From the NCBI GenBank assembly GCA_025458905.1, contig JALORN010000002.1:1-64000 (forward strand): a stretch of DNA of 64,000 bases, in the 5' to 3' direction. How positions within the stretch are numbered: the stretch's first letter is position 1; each line of letters begins with the position of its first letter. Of the stretch, positions 29,277-38,274 are shown one piece after another. The translations under genes and the position numbers were made by a program. The DNA is from Steroidobacteraceae bacterium. Its GTDB lineage: Bacteria; Pseudomonadota; Gammaproteobacteria; Steroidobacterales; Steroidobacteraceae. The notes beneath the pieces are model-generated. The model was given only the letters and a program-made list of their open reading frames with translations, ran no database searches and was not told the DNA's origin.

Positions 29277-29936
29277 ATGGATCCACGGATGGCCACCAGC
29301 GACCTGCGTCCCCTGCATGGCAACGAGCCCGACGTGCGCCGGCGCCTGCTCGACGCCGCCAGCGAGGAGTTCGCCGCCAAGGGCTACGAGGGCGCCACGG
29401 TGCGCGACATCGTCGCACGCGCCCACGCCAACCTGAACTCGATCAACTACTACTTCGGCAGCAAGCAGGAACTCTACGTCGAGGTGATGCGCTACCAGGT
29501 GGCGCTGTCCGACGCCGCCCACCCGCGGGTGCCGCGCGAGCCGCGCCCCGGCGAGGACCCGGCGACGGCGCTGCGCTCCGCGGTGCGCCGCATGGTCACC
29601 TTCCTGCTCGACCCGAACTCGCTGCTGCCGCGGCTCTATGCGCTCGAGCTGGTCAACCCGAGCCCGGCCTTCGAGTCCGCCAGCAGTCCCGACGTCGAGC
29701 AGAGCGCGCTCTCCGCCGCGGTGCGCGCGCTGCTCGGGCCGGGCGCGGACCCGAAGCTGGTCGCGCGCTGCGTGCGCACGATCTATTCGCAGTGCGCCTA
29801 CTACATGTTCGTCCGCAAGGTGTTGCCCAAGGTCGATCCCGGCTTCGTCGCCGACGAGCGCACCATCGAGGAACTCACGCACCACATCACCGAGTTCTCG
29901 CTCGGCGGCCTCGAGCGGCTGAAGACCATCCCCTGA
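29277..29936 (+). CDS. TetR/AcrR family regulator (CecR/YbiH-like)
   Basis: A 219-residue TetR-family repressor. The N-terminal DNA-binding domain reads RRRLLDAASEEFAAKGYEGATVRDI and then ANLNSINYYFGSKQELYVEVM, with the helix-turn-helix in residues 25-65. The C-terminal ligand domain has the DUF1956-type end (YYMFVRKVLPKVDPGF). The start ATG at 29277 is preferred over M5. It is read in the same direction as the PQQ dehydrogenase gene 70 bp downstream and is a likely controller of that exported-enzyme cluster, of the fasciclin gene, or of itself. Confidence 0.88.
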   Translation: MDPRMATSDLRPLHGNEPDVRRRLLDAASEEFAAKGYEGATVRDIVARAHANLNSINYYFGSKQELYVEVMRYQVALSDAAHPRVPREPRPGEDPATALRSAVRRMVTFLLDPNSLLPRLYALELVNPSPAFESASSPDVEQSALSAAVRALLGPGADPKLVARCVRTIYSQCAYYMFVRKVLPKVDPGFVADERTIEELTHHITEFSLGGLERLKTIP

Positions 29937-30006
29937 GACTTGCCGGGAGCACGGTTCCCGGCCGGCCCGCGGCTCGCGTATCTTCCTGCGCACAGCGGAG
30001 GATCCG

Positions 30007-32058
30007 ATGAACCGAACCAGCATCCCGGCGCGCGTCCGCGTCGCCTCGTTCGCCACGCTCGCGACGTTCGCCGCCGGCCTCGCGCCCCACGTGGCGACGG
30101 CCGAGGGCACTGCCGCCACGATGGCCACCGCGCCCGGCGGCGACTGGACCGCCTTCGGCCGCGACCCCGGCGGCAGCCAGTACTCGCCGCTCGCGCAGAT
30201 CGACACGAAGAACGTCGCGAAGCTGCGCCAGGTGTGGGTGCATCGCAGCGGCGACTTCAAGGACGCGCCCCTGCCCAAGGGCGGCACGGTGCTGCAGGCG
30301 ACGCCGCTGCACGCCAACGGGCTGCTGTACTTCTGCACGCCCTACAACAAGGTGTTCGCGGTCGAGCCCGCCACCGGCCGCCAGCGCTGGGTGTTCGACC
30401 CGCACCGCGTCGACCCGAAGAGCGGCAAGGCGCTGAGCCCGCCGTTGCAGATCCCGGCGCGCTGCCGCGGCGTCGCCTACTGGCAGGCTGCGCCGGCCAA
30501 GGCGCCGACCGGCACCGCGGCCCCGGCCCCGGCCCCGGCCGCGCCGGGTGGGCCGTGCACGCGCCGCATCTTCAAGAACGGCGAGGGCGGCCGGCTCTAT
30601 GCACTCGACGCCGACAGCGGCGCCCTGTGCACCGACTTCGGCGCCGCCAAGGGTCACCCCGGCTGGGCCTCGCACGAGGACTACGACAACCGCGGCCAGG
30701 GCTTCAGCGGCTCGCCGAGCTCGCCGCCGGCGGTGCTCGGCGACCTCGTGATCATCGGCAACTCCACCAACGACGGGCTCGCGAATGCGCGCGACGGCTT
30801 CATCCGCGCCTTCGACGTCCGCAGCGGCGAGCTGCGCTGGGAGTGGAGCCCGATCCCGGCCGACAAGGCGCAGCTCACCGGTGCGGCCAACGTCTGGTCG
30901 ACGATCTCGGTCGACCCGGCGCGCAACCTCGTGTTCGTGCCGACCACCAGCCCGTCGACCGACTACTACGGCGGCGGCCGCCAGTTCGACATCCCGATGT
31001 CGAACTCGATCGTCGCGCTCGACGGCGCGACCGGCGAGGTGAAGTGGCACTTCCAGACCGTGCGCCACGACCTGTTCGACTACGACCTCGTCGGCCATCC
31101 GCTGCTGGTCGACATCCGCCGCGGCAACCAGGTGATCCCGGCGGCGCTGCTGCAGACCAAGATGGGCTGGCTGTTCGGCTTCGACCGCGGCAGCGGCGCG
31201 CCGATCTGGCCGATCGTCGAGCAGCCCGTGCCGCCGACCGACGTGCCGGGCGATCGCGCCGCGCCGACGCAGCCGGTGCCGACCGGCATCGCGCCGTTCG
31301 CGCGCCAGGTGATGAAGCGCGAGGAACTGTTCGGCCTCACGCCGCTCGACAAGCTCGCCTGCCAGCGCCGCTTCGACCAGGCGCGCTACGACGGCATGTA
31401 CACGCCGCCCTCGGTCAAGGGCTCGATCCTCTTCCCGTCCGCGCTCGGCGGCGGCAACTGGGGCGGCGCCGCCTACGACCCGAAGCAGAACCTGCTGGTG
31501 ATCAAGGCCGAGAACCTCGCGACCCTGATCAAGGTCGTGCCCAAGCAGGACCCGAAGAAGGAAGACGCGCAGCCGCCGTCGGACTACCTGACCCGCCCGC
31601 TGGTGGGCACGCCGTACAAGGTCGAGGGCGAGATCTTCCAGTCGCCGCTCGGCATCCCCTGCACGCCGCCGCCTTGGGGCACGCTCGCCGCGATCGACCT
31701 CGACAGCGGCAAGCTCAAGTGGCAGATCCCGCTCGGCCAGGTGCGCCGCGCAGGCGTCACGATCCCCGAGGGCACCGGCTGGGGCTCGCCGAACGTCGGC
31801 GGCCCGATCACCACCGCCGGCGGCATCACCTTCATCGCCGCCACCATGGACTCGAAGCTGCGCGCGATCGACACCGCGACGGGCAAGGAGCTGTGGTCGG
31901 CGGACCTGCCGGTGCCGGGCATGGCGGTGCCGATGACCTACAGCGTCGATGGGCGCCAGTACGTCGTCATCGCCGCTGGCGGCAATGCGCAGGTCGGCAC
32001 GAAGATCGGCGACTACCTGGTCGCGTTCGCGTTGCCGGCGGGCGCGGCGGCGCGCTGA
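30007..32058 (+). CDS. Soluble PQQ-dependent dehydrogenase (glucose/quinate/shikimate type)
   Basis: A 683-residue quinoprotein with an N-terminal signal peptide (ending VATAEG) instead of the four-helix membrane anchor of Gcd or QuiA. The eight-bladed propeller signatures are visible: DWTAFGRDPGGSQYSPL at the start, ATPLHANGLLYFCTP, SSPPAVLGDLVIIG, HDLFDYDLVGHPLLVDI with DYD near the active site, and WGSPNVGGPITTAGGITF. Such enzymes oxidise alcohols, aldoses or cyclic polyols in the periplasm. No PQQ synthesis genes are in the window, so cofactor must come from elsewhere. A PAPAPA insert near 170 is low complexity. It opens a run of exported proteins in the same direction. Confidence 0.9.
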   Translation: MNRTSIPARVRVASFATLATFAAGLAPHVATAEGTAATMATAPGGDWTAFGRDPGGSQYSPLAQIDTKNVAKLRQVWVHRSGDFKDAPLPKGGTVLQATPLHANGLLYFCTPYNKVFAVEPATGRQRWVFDPHRVDPKSGKALSPPLQIPARCRGVAYWQAAPAKAPTGTAAPAPAPAAPGGPCTRRIFKNGEGGRLYALDADSGALCTDFGAAKGHPGWASHEDYDNRGQGFSGSPSSPPAVLGDLVIIGNSTNDGLANARDGFIRAFDVRSGELRWEWSPIPADKAQLTGAANVWSTISVDPARNLVFVPTTSPSTDYYGGGRQFDIPMSNSIVALDGATGEVKWHFQTVRHDLFDYDLVGHPLLVDIRRGNQVIPAALLQTKMGWLFGFDRGSGAPIWPIVEQPVPPTDVPGDRAAPTQPVPTGIAPFARQVMKREELFGLTPLDKLACQRRFDQARYDGMYTPPSVKGSILFPSALGGGNWGGAAYDPKQNLLVIKAENLATLIKVVPKQDPKKEDAQPPSDYLTRPLVGTPYKVEGEIFQSPLGIPCTPPPWGTLAAIDLDSGKLKWQIPLGQVRRAGVTIPEGTGWGSPNVGGPITTAGGITFIAATMDSKLRAIDTATGKELWSADLPVPGMAVPMTYSVDGRQYVVIAAGGNAQVGTKIGDYLVAFALPAGAAAR

Positions 32059-32174
32059 GGGCCGCCGCGCCACTGTCGGTCGCGGCTGACCGGGATTCGC
32101 GTGCCGCGACTACCGCGGCCGCGAGCGCCCGGCGCGAGACTGGTCGTTCACTTTCGCCCCGAGAGGAAAACGAC

Positions 32175-32507
32175 ATGGCCCACCGATACGCACTGCCGCT
32201 CGTCTGCGGCCTCGCGCTGCTCGCGACCGCCTGCGGCAGGCCCGCCGCCAACAACTCCTCGGACTCGACGCAGCAGCAGTCGCAGCCTGCGCCGACCACC
32301 GACCCGGCCACCGACCCGGCGACGCCGCAGGCCACGCCGACGCCCGAGGGCAGCGAGGTCGCGCCCGGTGTCACCTCCGATGGCTCCTCGCCGGGGGCAG
32401 GTTCCGGCTCCGGCTCGGGCACCGGCATGACCTCCGGCGGCAGCTCCGGCGCCACCGGCGGTGCGACCGGCACCGGCACGGGCGCCGGCCAGTCGCCCGG
32501 AGGCTGA
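32175..32507 (+). CDS. Small low-complexity lipoprotein
   Basis: A 110-residue predicted lipoprotein with signal peptide and lipobox LLATAC. After a short Asn/Ser/Gln stretch it is Pro/Thr/Ser, then Gly/Ser/Thr-rich to the end, with no recognisable domain. The ATG follows GAGAGG. It lies between the PQQ dehydrogenase and the exported hydrolase, in the same direction. It could be a flexible surface tether; function unknown. The frame is open upstream as a shadow of the dehydrogenase gene. Confidence 0.7.
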   Translation: MAHRYALPLVCGLALLATACGRPAANNSSDSTQQQSQPAPTTDPATDPATPQATPTPEGSEVAPGVTSDGSSPGAGSGSGSGTGMTSGGSSGATGGATGTGTGAGQSPGG

Positions 32508-32610
32508 ACCGAGGGCGCGAGGCTGCCTGTCGCGCGCAGCGTTCTGGTGTAATCCGTGCACCCCGTGCCGCCGGCACGGGGGCGACCCCCGCCCACGCAC
32601 GGAGCCCACG

Positions 32611-33588
32611 ATGAGCCGCATCCGTCCTCCCGCCTCGCGCTTCCCCGCGTTCCTGCTCGCCGCCGCCTGGCTGGCAGCGTCGGCCAGTGCTGGCGCGGCC
32701 GACGGCGCTGCGACCGCGAAGCCCGCCGCCGTGGCGGCCGCGGCGCCCGCGCTGCGCTTCCAGGTCGTCGAAGGCGCGGGCGGCGTGCCGCTGAACGTCG
32801 TCACCGCCGGCGACCGGTCGAAGCCCCCGATCCTGCTGGTGCACGGCATCGGCCAGAGCTACGTCAGCTGGGAGCACCAGCTGAAGCCGCCGGTCACCGA
32901 CCAGTTCTACGTGGTCGCCTTCGACCTGCGCGGCCACGGCAATTCCGGCAAACCCTGGAGCAAGGAGTCGTACACCGACTACCGCAACTACGCCGGCGAC
33001 GTGAAGGCGGTGATCGAGGCGACCGGCCTCGATCGCCCGCTGCTGGTCGGCTGGTCCTACGGCACGCTGGTGGTCGCCGACTACGTACGCACCTATGGCA
33101 CCTCGGGCCTGCGCGGCATCGAGCTGGTCGGTGCGTACGGCGGCTTCACGCCGCCACCGGCGCCCGCGCCGGCGGAGATGGCCGCGCAGATGGCCAGGAC
33201 CCGCGAGCTGCAGTTGAGCGGCAGCCTCGAGGACAACATCGCCGCGGCCCGCGGCGGCGTGCGCTTCCTGACGGCCCGGGACATGGGGCCCGCCTACTGG
33301 GAGCGCGCCACGCAGCTGTCGCTGATGCTGCCGGCCTACGCGCGCCGCCACATGTTCGACCGCCCGATCGCCAACATGGACCTGATCCCGAAGATCGGCG
33401 TGCCGATGCTGGTCAACGTCGGCGTGCAGGATCGCAGCACGCCCGAGGCCCCCGGCCGCGAGCTCGCGGCCAAGGTGCCGGGCAGCCGCGTCAGCGTCTA
33501 TCCCGACAGCGGCCACTCGCCGTTCGCCGAGGAGCCCGAGCGCTTCAACCGCGAGCTGATCGAGTTCGCGCGGGCCGTGCTGCGCTGA
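32611..33588 (+). CDS. Exported alpha/beta hydrolase
   Basis: A 325-residue alpha/beta-fold hydrolase with a signal peptide (LLAAAWLAASASAGAADG). Motifs are ILLVHGIGQSYVSW (oxyanion), FDLRGHGNSGKP, the nucleophile elbow VGWSYGTLV with Ser, the acid probably in VGVQDRSTP, and the final His in PDSGHSPFAEEP. The cap domain lies between about residues 180 and 250. The layout matches arylesterase- or C-C-hydrolase-like enzymes. The ATG at 32611 follows a CGGAG site. Its position in the exported cluster suggests hydrolysis of a periplasmic ester or related intermediate. Confidence 0.87.
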   Translation: MSRIRPPASRFPAFLLAAAWLAASASAGAADGAATAKPAAVAAAAPALRFQVVEGAGGVPLNVVTAGDRSKPPILLVHGIGQSYVSWEHQLKPPVTDQFYVVAFDLRGHGNSGKPWSKESYTDYRNYAGDVKAVIEATGLDRPLLVGWSYGTLVVADYVRTYGTSGLRGIELVGAYGGFTPPPAPAPAEMAAQMARTRELQLSGSLEDNIAAARGGVRFLTARDMGPAYWERATQLSLMLPAYARRHMFDRPIANMDLIPKIGVPMLVNVGVQDRSTPEAPGRELAAKVPGSRVSVYPDSGHSPFAEEPERFNRELIEFARAVLR

Positions 33589-33619
33589 GCGCACGCCCGG
33601 CCCCGCGGCAGGCGCGGCG

Positions 33620-35662
33620 ATGCGCAGGCGACCCGTGAAGGGCGGGCCGGACGAGCCGGCCGCCGCGCCGCAGGCGGCCGCGCGCCTCGGCCGCCGCCGC
33701 TTCCTCTCGGGCGCCGCGCTGGTCGGCGCGAGTGGCGCGCTGCCGTCCGGCGCGGTCGCCGCAGCGGCTGCCGATGCAGTGGCGCAGGGCACGGCGCCGC
33801 AAGGCAGCGGCGGCGCGGGCACGGCGCCGGCCGCTGCGCCATCGCCCGGCGCGCCGCCGCCGTCGGCCGCGGCGCTCGCTGCCGAGCAGGGCGAGCCCCG
33901 CGTCGCGCCCGGCACGCTCGCCGGCCGCCCCGGTTCCGACTACATGGTCGACGTGCTGAAGGCGCTCGGCGTCGAGTACGTCGCGTCCAACCCGGGCTCG
34001 AGCTTCCGCGGCCTGCAGGAATCGATCGCCACCTACGGCGGCAACCGCGCGCCCGAGTTCCTCACCTGCCTGCACGAGGAGACCTCGGCGGCGATGGCGC
34101 ACGGCTATGCCAAGGTCGCGCTGCAGCCGATGGCCTTCCTCGCGCACGGCACCGTCGGCCTGCAGCACGCCGCGATGGCGGTCTACAACGCCTGGTGCGA
34201 CCGCGTGCCGCTGATCGGCATCCTCGGCAACGGCCTGAACGCGGAGAAGCGCCGGCCCGGCGTCGAGTGGCAGCATTCCGCGCAGGATCCCTGCGAGATC
34301 GTCCGCGACTACGTCAAGTGGGACGACCAGCCGGCGAGCCTGCGCCACTTCGGCGAGTCGCTGGTGCGCGCCTGGAAGCTGACGATGACGCCGCCGATGG
34401 AGCCGGTGATGATCGTCGCCGATTCCGAGCTGCAGGAAGACGGCGTGCCCGAGGCGGAGTGGCCGCGCGTGCCGCGGCTCGCGCTGCCGACGCCGCCGGT
34501 GGGCGAGGCCGGCGCGGTGCGCGAGGCGGCACAGTGGCTGGTCGAGGCCGAGCTGCCGCTGATCGTCGCCGACCGCTGCGCGCGCACCCCGGCGGGCGTC
34601 GCGCGGCTGGTCGAGCTCGCCGAGCTGCTCGGCGCGCCGGTGGTCGACCAGGGCGGGCGGATGAACTTCCCGAACACCCACCCGCTGTCGGCCAACGAGC
34701 GCGCCGGCGCGCTGGTGCGGCGCGCCGACGTGATCCTCGGCCTCGAGCTCACCGACTTCTGGGGCACGGTCAACGAGTACGTCGACAACCTCGCGCGCGA
34801 CCACGGCCCGCGGTTCAAGGACGGCGCGAAGCTGGTCGCGATCTCCGCCAACGAGCTCTACCTGAAGTCGAACTACCAGGACTTCCAGCGCTATCCCGAG
34901 CTCGACCTCGCGATCGCCGGCGACGCCGAGGCGACGCTGCCGGCACTGCTCGAGGCCTGCCGCGCGCGCGTGGACGCGCGCCGCGCCCGCGCCTTCGCCG
35001 CGCGCCGCGAGTCGCTGGCGCGGCTGCGCGCCGAGGATCGCGCCGCCGCGCTCGAGGCCGCGACACACGGCTGGGACGCACGGCCGATCTCCACCGCGCG
35101 CCTCGCCGCCGAGCTCGGCCGGGCGCTCGAGGGCGAGGACTGGTCGCTCGTCAGCCCCGACAACTTCATCTCGGGCTGGGCGCGCCGCCTGTGGTCGTTC
35201 GAGCGCCACCACCAGTACCTCGGCCACGCCGGCGGCGCCGGCGTCGGCTACGGCCTGCCGGCCGCGGTCGGTGCCGCGCTCGCCCACCGCGCGCACGGCC
35301 GCCTGTCCGTCAGCATCCAGCCCGACGGCGACCTGATGTATGCGCCGGGCGCGATCTGGACCGCCGTGCACCACCGCATCCCGCTGCTCAGCGTGATGCA
35401 CAACAACCGCGCCTATCACCAGGAGACCATGCACCTGCAGCGCATGGCCAACCGCCGCCAGCGCGGCGTCGACCGTGCCTGGATCGGCACGGTGATCGAC
35501 GACCCGCCGATCGACTACGCGCTGCTCGCGCGGTCGATGGGCATGTGGGCCGAAGGCCCGATCACCGAGCCGCGCGAGCTCGGGCCGGCGCTGAAGCGCG
35601 CGGTCGCGGTGGTCAAGGGCGGTCGCCCGGCGCTGCTCGACGTCGTGACGCAACCGCGATGA
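33620..35662 (+). CDS. Tat-exported thiamine-diphosphate-dependent enzyme
   Basis: A 680-residue member of the acetolactate synthase/benzoylformate decarboxylase superfamily. A Tat signal is present (GRRRFLSGAALVG, residues 24-36) with an Ala/Pro linker to about 100. The PYR domain has the cofactor-activating Glu in CLHEETSAAMAHGYAK (about 150-165), a central domain spans roughly 300-430, and the PP domain has the ThDP-Mg motif QPDGDLMYAP...MHNNRAYHQE. Superfamily enzymes decarboxylate, ligate or oxidise 2-oxo acids, normally in the cytosol. The stop overlaps the start of a c-type cytochrome, which argues for a periplasmic oxidase or dehydrogenase passing electrons to it. Substrate unknown. 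Confidence 0.86.
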   Translation: MRRRPVKGGPDEPAAAPQAAARLGRRRFLSGAALVGASGALPSGAVAAAAADAVAQGTAPQGSGGAGTAPAAAPSPGAPPPSAAALAAEQGEPRVAPGTLAGRPGSDYMVDVLKALGVEYVASNPGSSFRGLQESIATYGGNRAPEFLTCLHEETSAAMAHGYAKVALQPMAFLAHGTVGLQHAAMAVYNAWCDRVPLIGILGNGLNAEKRRPGVEWQHSAQDPCEIVRDYVKWDDQPASLRHFGESLVRAWKLTMTPPMEPVMIVADSELQEDGVPEAEWPRVPRLALPTPPVGEAGAVREAAQWLVEAELPLIVADRCARTPAGVARLVELAELLGAPVVDQGGRMNFPNTHPLSANERAGALVRRADVILGLELTDFWGTVNEYVDNLARDHGPRFKDGAKLVAISANELYLKSNYQDFQRYPELDLAIAGDAEATLPALLEACRARVDARRARAFAARRESLARLRAEDRAAALEAATHGWDARPISTARLAAELGRALEGEDWSLVSPDNFISGWARRLWSFERHHQYLGHAGGAGVGYGLPAAVGAALAHRAHGRLSVSIQPDGDLMYAPGAIWTAVHHRIPLLSVMHNNRAYHQETMHLQRMANRRQRGVDRAWIGTVIDDPPIDYALLARSMGMWAEGPITEPRELGPALKRAVAVVKGGRPALLDVVTQPR

Positions 35663-36048
35663 TCCGCGCCCTCCGCCCGCTGCTGCTGCCGCTGCTCGCG
35701 ATCGGTGCAATCGCCGCCGGTGCCGCGTCGGCCACGGACGCGCCCGCCGCCCCGTCCGCCGGCCCGGCGGCTGCGGTCGAGAACGGCCGGCGGCTCTACA
35801 TGAAGGTCGGCTGCTACCAGTGCCACGGCACGGTGGGCCAGGGCGGGACCGCCGGCCCGCGCCTCGCGCCGCAGCCCATGCCGCTCGAGGCGCTGCGCGC
35901 CTTCCTGCGCAACAGCGTGCGCGCGATGCCGGCCTACCCCGAGTCGATCCTCGACGACGCCGGCGTCGCCGACCTGCACGCCTATCTCGCCTCGATCCCG
36001 CCGTCGCCGCGCGTCGACGAACTGCCGCTGCTGCGACGGTTGCAGTGA
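35659..36048 (+). CDS. Small c-type cytochrome
   Basis: A 129-residue periplasmic monohaem cytochrome c. A signal peptide ends at ASATDA. The haem site is CYQCHG near residue 53, preceded by GRRLYMKVGC; the axial Met is probably in VRAMPAYPE. The ATG overlaps the stop of the ThDP enzyme (ATGA), so the two are translationally coupled and probably form an electron-transfer pair. It is the last gene of the exported cluster, ending at a palindrome shared with the convergent pirin gene. Confidence 0.93.
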   Translation: MIRALRPLLLPLLAIGAIAAGAASATDAPAAPSAGPAAAVENGRRLYMKVGCYQCHGTVGQGGTAGPRLAPQPMPLEALRAFLRNSVRAMPAYPESILDDAGVADLHAYLASIPPSPRVDELPLLRRLQ

Positions 36049-36082
36049 GCGCCCGGGCCGGCCGGCGCGGTGCCCGCGCTCA
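36046..36082. terminator. Palindrome containing both convergent stops
   Basis: TGAGCGC (36046-36052) pairs with GCGCTCA (36076-36082), with GGGCCGGCC inside. The TGA codons of the cytochrome and pirin genes form the outer ends. Same design as at 24913-24948. Confidence 0.5.
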
Positions 36083-37015
36083 GTTCGGCGCGGCCCGCGA
36101 CGGCGCCTCCGCCGCACCGGGGGGTGCCTGCGGCAGCGGGATGAATTCCTGCTCGTCCCCCGGCACGTCGGGGAACACCGACCGGTCCCGCTCGCCCCAG
36201 GCCCGGCTGGCGCGCTCGATCCGCTCGCGCGAGGAGGCGACGAAGTTCCACCAGACGTGGCGCGGCGTCGGGAAGCGTGCGCCGCCGAGCAGCATCGCGC
36301 GCGCCGCGTGGCCGCCGCGGTTGGCGATGCCGACGGTGCGTCCGGGCGAGAGCAGCGCGAGCCGCCCCGCCGTCACCGTCTCGCCGTCGACCTGCACGTC
36401 GCCGTCGGCGACGTAGATCGCGCGTTCCTCGTGGTCGGCCGTCAGCTCGAAGCCGGCCTCGCAGGGCAGCGCGGCATCGACGTAGAGCGTCGGCCAGGCG
36501 GTCTCGACCGGCGAGCGCCGGCCGAAGGCCTCGCCGGCGATCACGCAGAGGCGCGCACCACCGGGCGTCTCGAGCACCGGCAGCGTCGCATGCGGATGGT
36601 GATGGAAGGATGGCGGGTCGTCCTCGCGACCGTCGGGCAGCGCGACCCAGGACTGGATGCCGTGCATCCGCGTCGGCCGCCCGAGGCTGCGGGCCGTGGT
36701 GCGTTCCGAATGCACGATGCCGCGGCCCGCGACCATCCAGTTGACGTCGCCCGGGTGGATCTCCTGCCGGAATCCGAGGCTGTCGCGGTGCAGGATCTCG
36801 CCGTCGAACAGGTAGGTCACGGTCGCCAGCGCGACGTGCGGATGCGGCCGGACGTCGATCGTCGTGCCGGCGGGGAAGTCGGTCGGGCCCATGTGGTCGA
36901 AGAAGATGAACGGCCCGATCATCTGCTGCCCGGCTGCCGGCAGTACGCGCCGTACCGTGAAGCCGCCGCCGAGGTCGCGGGTACGGCCGTCGATGCACTT
37001 GTCGATAGCGCTCAT
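36080..37015 (-). CDS. Pirin family protein
   Basis: A 311-residue bicupin of the pirin family. The metal site in the N-terminal cupin is seen as VRPHPHVALATVTY, then GDVNWMVAGRGIVHSE (His/Glu ligands), and GPFIFFDHMGP. The C-terminal pirin_C domain includes RLALLSPGRTVGIANRGGHAARAMLLGG (part). Some relatives act as quercetinases or redox-sensitive regulators; no specific function can be assigned. It is followed closely by the membrane protein gene (9 bp between), which is read in the same direction and lies upstream, so both are probably co-transcribed. Confidence 0.93.
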   Translation of the reverse strand: MSAIDKCIDGRTRDLGGGFTVRRVLPAAGQQMIGPFIFFDHMGPTDFPAGTTIDVRPHPHVALATVTYLFDGEILHRDSLGFRQEIHPGDVNWMVAGRGIVHSERTTARSLGRPTRMHGIQSWVALPDGREDDPPSFHHHPHATLPVLETPGGARLCVIAGEAFGRRSPVETAWPTLYVDAALPCEAGFELTADHEERAIYVADGDVQVDGETVTAGRLALLSPGRTVGIANRGGHAARAMLLGGARFPTPRHVWWNFVASSRERIERASRAWGERDRSVFPDVPGDEQEFIPLPQAPPGAAEAPSRAAPN

Positions 37016-37024
37016 CGGTGATCC

Positions 37025-38095
37025 TCATTCCCGTCGCGCGGGCAGGGCGAAGTCGGGCAGCGGGCTGATCGGCGCTCGCTCGCGCGGGGGCGGCAGGTCG
37101 GCACCGAGCAGCCGCGGCCACAGCCAGCGCAGCAGCGCGGCGGTGTCGCCGCGCGTGCCGCTGGCGGCGTAGCGCACCTCGGCCCAGCCCGGATTCGCAC
37201 GCCACCGGGCCACGTCGAAGGTGAAAGTGTAGTTCGGTTCCTGCCCCATCCGGATGTCGGCGATGGTCGCGACGTCGCCGCGTCGCTCGACGCGGAAGAA
37301 CCCGTGGCTGAACCACGCCATCCGTTCCACGCCCCAGTTGCCGCGCAGCTGCCCGAACAACCGGCGGTCGCTCGCGAAGCGGTCGAAGCGGATCGGCCGG
37401 CCGCGGTCGAACGGCGACCAGAAGCCCTCGCGGTAGGCCGCGCCACCCGGCTCCATCGCGACGATGCGCCAAAGCACGGTGTTCAGGCCCGTCGCGGTCA
37501 CCAGCAGCCGCTCGGTGCGCACGCCTGCGGCCGCGAGCTCGCGCTCGGCGACCTGGGTCGCCCAGGCCTGCGACACCAGGCTCCAGCCGAGGTACAGGGT
37601 GGAGACCGCGACCCCGGCCGCGTTCCAGCGCAGCCGCCGCGGGCCGCGGTCGATGCCCGTGGCGAGCAGCCCGAGGATCAGCGGCACGGTGTACAGCGGA
37701 TCGATGATGAACACGCTGCCGATCGCGAAGGGGTGCTCGGAGAACGGCTGCAGCAGCTGCGTGCCGTAGATCGTCATCGTGTCGAGCAGCGGGTGGGTGA
37801 ACAGCGCCCCCCACATCGCGAGCCACCAGCGCCTGAAGTGCGGCGCCTCGCCGTGGATGCGCGTCACCAGCCAGGCGAGCAGCGGCGAGAGCATCGTCAG
37901 GAACAGCAGCGAATGGCTCTCCGCGCGATGGAAGGTCATGTTGCGGATCGGGTCGCCGTGGTCGATGAGCGCATCGAGGTCGGGGATCGTGCCGGCGATG
38001 CCGCCCCAGAGGGCCGCCTTCCAGACCGCGGTGCGGCGGCCCATGACCGCGACGCCGATCCCGGCGCCGAGTACGTACTGGGAGATGGAGTCCAT
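37025..38095 (-). CDS. YdjM-like metal-dependent membrane hydrolase family
   Basis: A 356-residue inner-membrane protein of the YdjM/DUF457 type. Characteristic motifs are WGGIAGTIPDLDALI, the His/Glu motif FHRAESHSLLFL and THPLLDTMTIYGTQL, with membrane helices before and between them and near residue 165. A soluble C-terminal half of about 170 residues follows (RIVAMEPGGAAY..., FDRFASDRRLFGQL). YdjM is LexA-regulated in E. coli and may alter membrane lipids; activity is unproven. The ATG at 38095 is chosen over one four codons upstream. Confidence 0.85.
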   Translation of the reverse strand: MDSISQYVLGAGIGVAVMGRRTAVWKAALWGGIAGTIPDLDALIDHGDPIRNMTFHRAESHSLLFLTMLSPLLAWLVTRIHGEAPHFRRWWLAMWGALFTHPLLDTMTIYGTQLLQPFSEHPFAIGSVFIIDPLYTVPLILGLLATGIDRGPRRLRWNAAGVAVSTLYLGWSLVSQAWATQVAERELAAAGVRTERLLVTATGLNTVLWRIVAMEPGGAAYREGFWSPFDRGRPIRFDRFASDRRLFGQLRGNWGVERMAWFSHGFFRVERRGDVATIADIRMGQEPNYTFTFDVARWRANPGWAEVRYAASGTRGDTAALLRWLWPRLLGADLPPPRERAPISPLPDFALPARRE

Positions 38096-38274
38096 GCGCG
38101 GCGGCAAGTTAGCACGAAGCCCCGTGTGCCCGGCGACACCGCGGGACGGGTGACCCAGCGCACAGTTCTCCGGTGTTCGGGGTCGGCCCGATGGAGCGAC
38201 TCCGGCCGCGGGCCGATGGTGGCAGCGTGGTCCAGGACGACCTCGTCGCGTCGAACGCCAAGGAAGGTGCGCCC

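Noticed and set aside
30520-30545. CCCCGG triplet-like repeat in the PQQ dehydrogenase gene
   Set aside because: It encodes a Pro-Ala linker in frame within a surface loop; ordinary low complexity.
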